Shown: piece by piece, positions 62,925-64,000 of the stretch
How positions within the stretch are numbered: the first letter of the stretch is position 1
Layout: every line of letters starts with the position of its first letter
Source: Bradyrhizobium sp. LMTR 3
GTDB taxonomy: Bacteria; Pseudomonadota; Alphaproteobacteria; Rhizobiales; Xanthobacteraceae
Length of the DNA stretch: 64,000 nucleotides
Assembly: GCF_001693485.1 (NCBI RefSeq)
Contig: NZ_MAXC01000003.1
Span: forward strand, 124,001-188,000
Reading direction: 5' to 3'
Translations under genes and position numbers: made by a program
The notes under the pieces: generated by a model
Seen by the model: the letters and a program-made list of their open reading frames with translations, nothing else
What the model was told of the DNA's origin: nothing
Database searches by the model: none

Positions 62925-63738
62925 GCGACGTCATCTTTGTTGCGGAGAACACGATCGCCTGAACCGGCATCCGGCCGGGATCGCCGAATTCGCGGCGCAA
63001 CGCCTGTGCCAGCGCGTTGACGATCTGGTCCGGGTCAACGCCGCCGCGCGCCCGGACCTGATCGATCAGCGGATTACCATGGACGGCTGCCCGCGCGAAG
63101 CTCGCGACGTCAGGGAGTTCTCTTACCTGCCTGATCACGGCAATGCCGACGTCGCCGAAGCCAGCCGTGATCAGCATCTCCTTGATCGGGTCGATCTGGT
63201 GGCAGGAGAACGGCACTTTGTAAAACTGCGGTGGGTCGGTCGCGAAGAAACCGCCCGCCACTTCGTGCGCGATCCGGCCGAACGGATTGTAGCGGTGAGA
63301 GTCCCAAACGCTGAGCACGTAGCGGCCGCCGGGCGCGAGCACACGATAAGCCTCGGAGAAGGATTCTGCCTGGTCCGGAAAGAACATTAGGCCGAACTGA
63401 CAAGCGATCGCATCGAAGCTTGCATCGGCGAAGGGGAGCGCCACCGCATCGGCAGGCTGGAAGGCGACCTGCTCGCCGGACTGAAACTTGGCGCGGGCAA
63501 TATCGAGCATCGGCGGATTGAAATCCGTCGCCGTCAGTTGGGTATCGGCCGGCAACGCATCGCGTAACTTGCGCGTAACAATGCCGGTGCCCGCCGCCGT
63601 CTCCAGGACCCGCGCCGGGCAGCCAGCCGCGACGCGTTGCGCCATGTCGGCGGCATATTCGACGAAAATTACCGGTCCGAGGCCCTGATCGTAATAGTGC
63701 GGGATGCTGCCGGTGAAACTCGCGGCGTTGTTGTTCAT
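62917..63738 (-). CDS. Class I SAM-dependent methyltransferase
   Basis: 273 residues from ATG behind GGAGG. Motif I 'RVLETAAGTGIVTRKL', motif II region 'LTATDFNPPMLDIARAKF', 'AVALPFADASFDAIACQFGL' and 'GGRYVLSVWDSHRYNPF' are those of the UbiE/Coq5-like and small-molecule methyltransferases. The substrate is unknown. It is convergent with the sigma gene and divergent from the GntR gene. Confidence 0.9.
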   Translation of the reverse strand: MNNNAASFTGSIPHYYDQGLGPVIFVEYAADMAQRVAAGCPARVLETAAGTGIVTRKLRDALPADTQLTATDFNPPMLDIARAKFQSGEQVAFQPADAVALPFADASFDAIACQFGLMFFPDQAESFSEAYRVLAPGGRYVLSVWDSHRYNPFGRIAHEVAGGFFATDPPQFYKVPFSCHQIDPIKEMLITAGFGDVGIAVIRQVRELPDVASFARAAVHGNPLIDQVRARGGVDPDQIVNALAQALRREFGDPGRMPVQAIVFSATKMTSLM

Positions 63739-63841
63739 GACCATCCTCCGATCACGCGCCCCATCGAAGTATAGCCTGCCGGGCATGCGGCAACTGTGTG
63801 TCTCCCCACAAGCCCTTGACGGAGCCACGGCCGGTCGCTAA

Positions 63842-63869
63842 TTTTGAATTCGGAATTCCGTATTCCAAA
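63842..63869. promoter_or_regulatory. Palindromic operator candidate upstream of the GntR gene
   Basis: A perfect 10-base core CGGAATTCCG with flanks ttttgaatt / tattccaaa that pair at 7 of 9 positions. It ends 13 bases before the GntR start, where an autoregulator would bind. Confidence 0.5.
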
Positions 63870-63882
63870 TGGAACGGCCGGC

Positions 63883-64000
63883 ATGATCCCACTGGATCCA
63901 CTCCCCAACCTGATCGACCAGGTCTATGCCCGGATCCTCGAGGCGATCACCGATCGTTCGTTGCCGCCCGGGCATCGCATCCGGCAGAACGAGCTTGCAG
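63883..64000 (+). CDS. GntR family transcriptional regulator (N-terminal part; cut by window end)
   Basis: Only 39 codons are present. 'LIDQVYARILEAITDRSLPP' and 'GHRIRQNELA' are the winged-helix start of FCD-type GntR proteins. The effector-binding domain lies outside the window, so the ligand cannot be judged. It is divergent from the methyltransferase gene and has a palindrome in front of it. Confidence 0.85.
   Translation, partial: MIPLDPLPNLIDQVYARILEAITDRSLPPGHRIRQNELA

Overview
The window is high-GC DNA packed with genes that have GGAG-type ribosome sites and some GTG/TTG starts. Gene families (PrsD/PrsE-type type I secretion, xanthan/VPS-like exopolysaccharide genes, DUF3095, DUF3775, DUF4167, DUF6496, short palindromic repeats built on 'cattgcgag' and 'gtagggtgggc') point to an alphaproteobacterium of the Bradyrhizobium group (Nitrobacteraceae). 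The window is chromosomal in character. I see no insertion sequence, prophage or CRISPR array.

Layout. (1) 0.1-3.4 kb: a DUF3095 protein and the chaperone HtpG, the latter with a heat-shock-type promoter candidate. (2) 3.4-12.4 kb: a type I secretion ATPase/adaptor pair, divergent from a cysteine-free alanine-rich protein without signal peptide (possible export substrate). This is followed by a membrane cytochrome b fused to an ethylbenzene-dehydrogenase-type haem domain, overlapping a ferredoxin-NAD(P)H reductase: an apparent transmembrane electron-transfer module. (3) 12.6-18.3 kb: a rubredoxin-like metallo-beta-lactamase protein, a gamma-glutamyltransferase-family protein and a copper amine oxidase divergent from an AraC-type regulator (FeaR/TynA-like arrangement). 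(4) 18.3-44.7 kb: a large exopolysaccharide locus. It makes UDP-glucuronate, UDP-galacturonate and GDP-mannose, starts the lipid-linked unit with an ExoY-like transferase, adds sugars with several glycosyltransferases, decorates with two acyltransferases, flips (Wzx), polymerises (VpsF-type) and exports (Wza-like, Wzc-like, beta-barrel). It ends with GH10 and RTX glycanases; the RTX glycanase is a plausible cargo for the secretion system in region 2.

(5) 44.9-47.1 kb: a universal stress protein, two small basic DUF proteins and initiator tRNA-fMet with a strong terminator. (6) 47.4-59.6 kb: catabolic enzymes, mostly on the plus strand (GMC oxidoreductase, SDR, quinone reductase, two MBL hydrolases, FAH-family hydrolase, GST, serine hydrolase, enoyl-CoA hydratase, two tandem alpha/beta hydrolases), with DUF3775 and Ogt on the minus strand. 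(7) 59.6-64 kb: a HAMP-adenylate cyclase, an ECF41-like sigma factor divergent from a carboxymuconolactone decarboxylase with a very clear candidate promoter between them, a methyltransferase, and the first 39 codons of a GntR regulator cut by the window end.

The most notable observations are the shared two-way ECF promoter (61983-62030), the cytochrome b/EB_dh/ferredoxin-reductase module next to type I secretion, an unlisted 49-residue membrane peptide and a PPP-type phosphatase inside the exopolysaccharide locus, and repeat elements that have supplied a gene's stop codon. All functions are read from sequence by eye; no database search was run.
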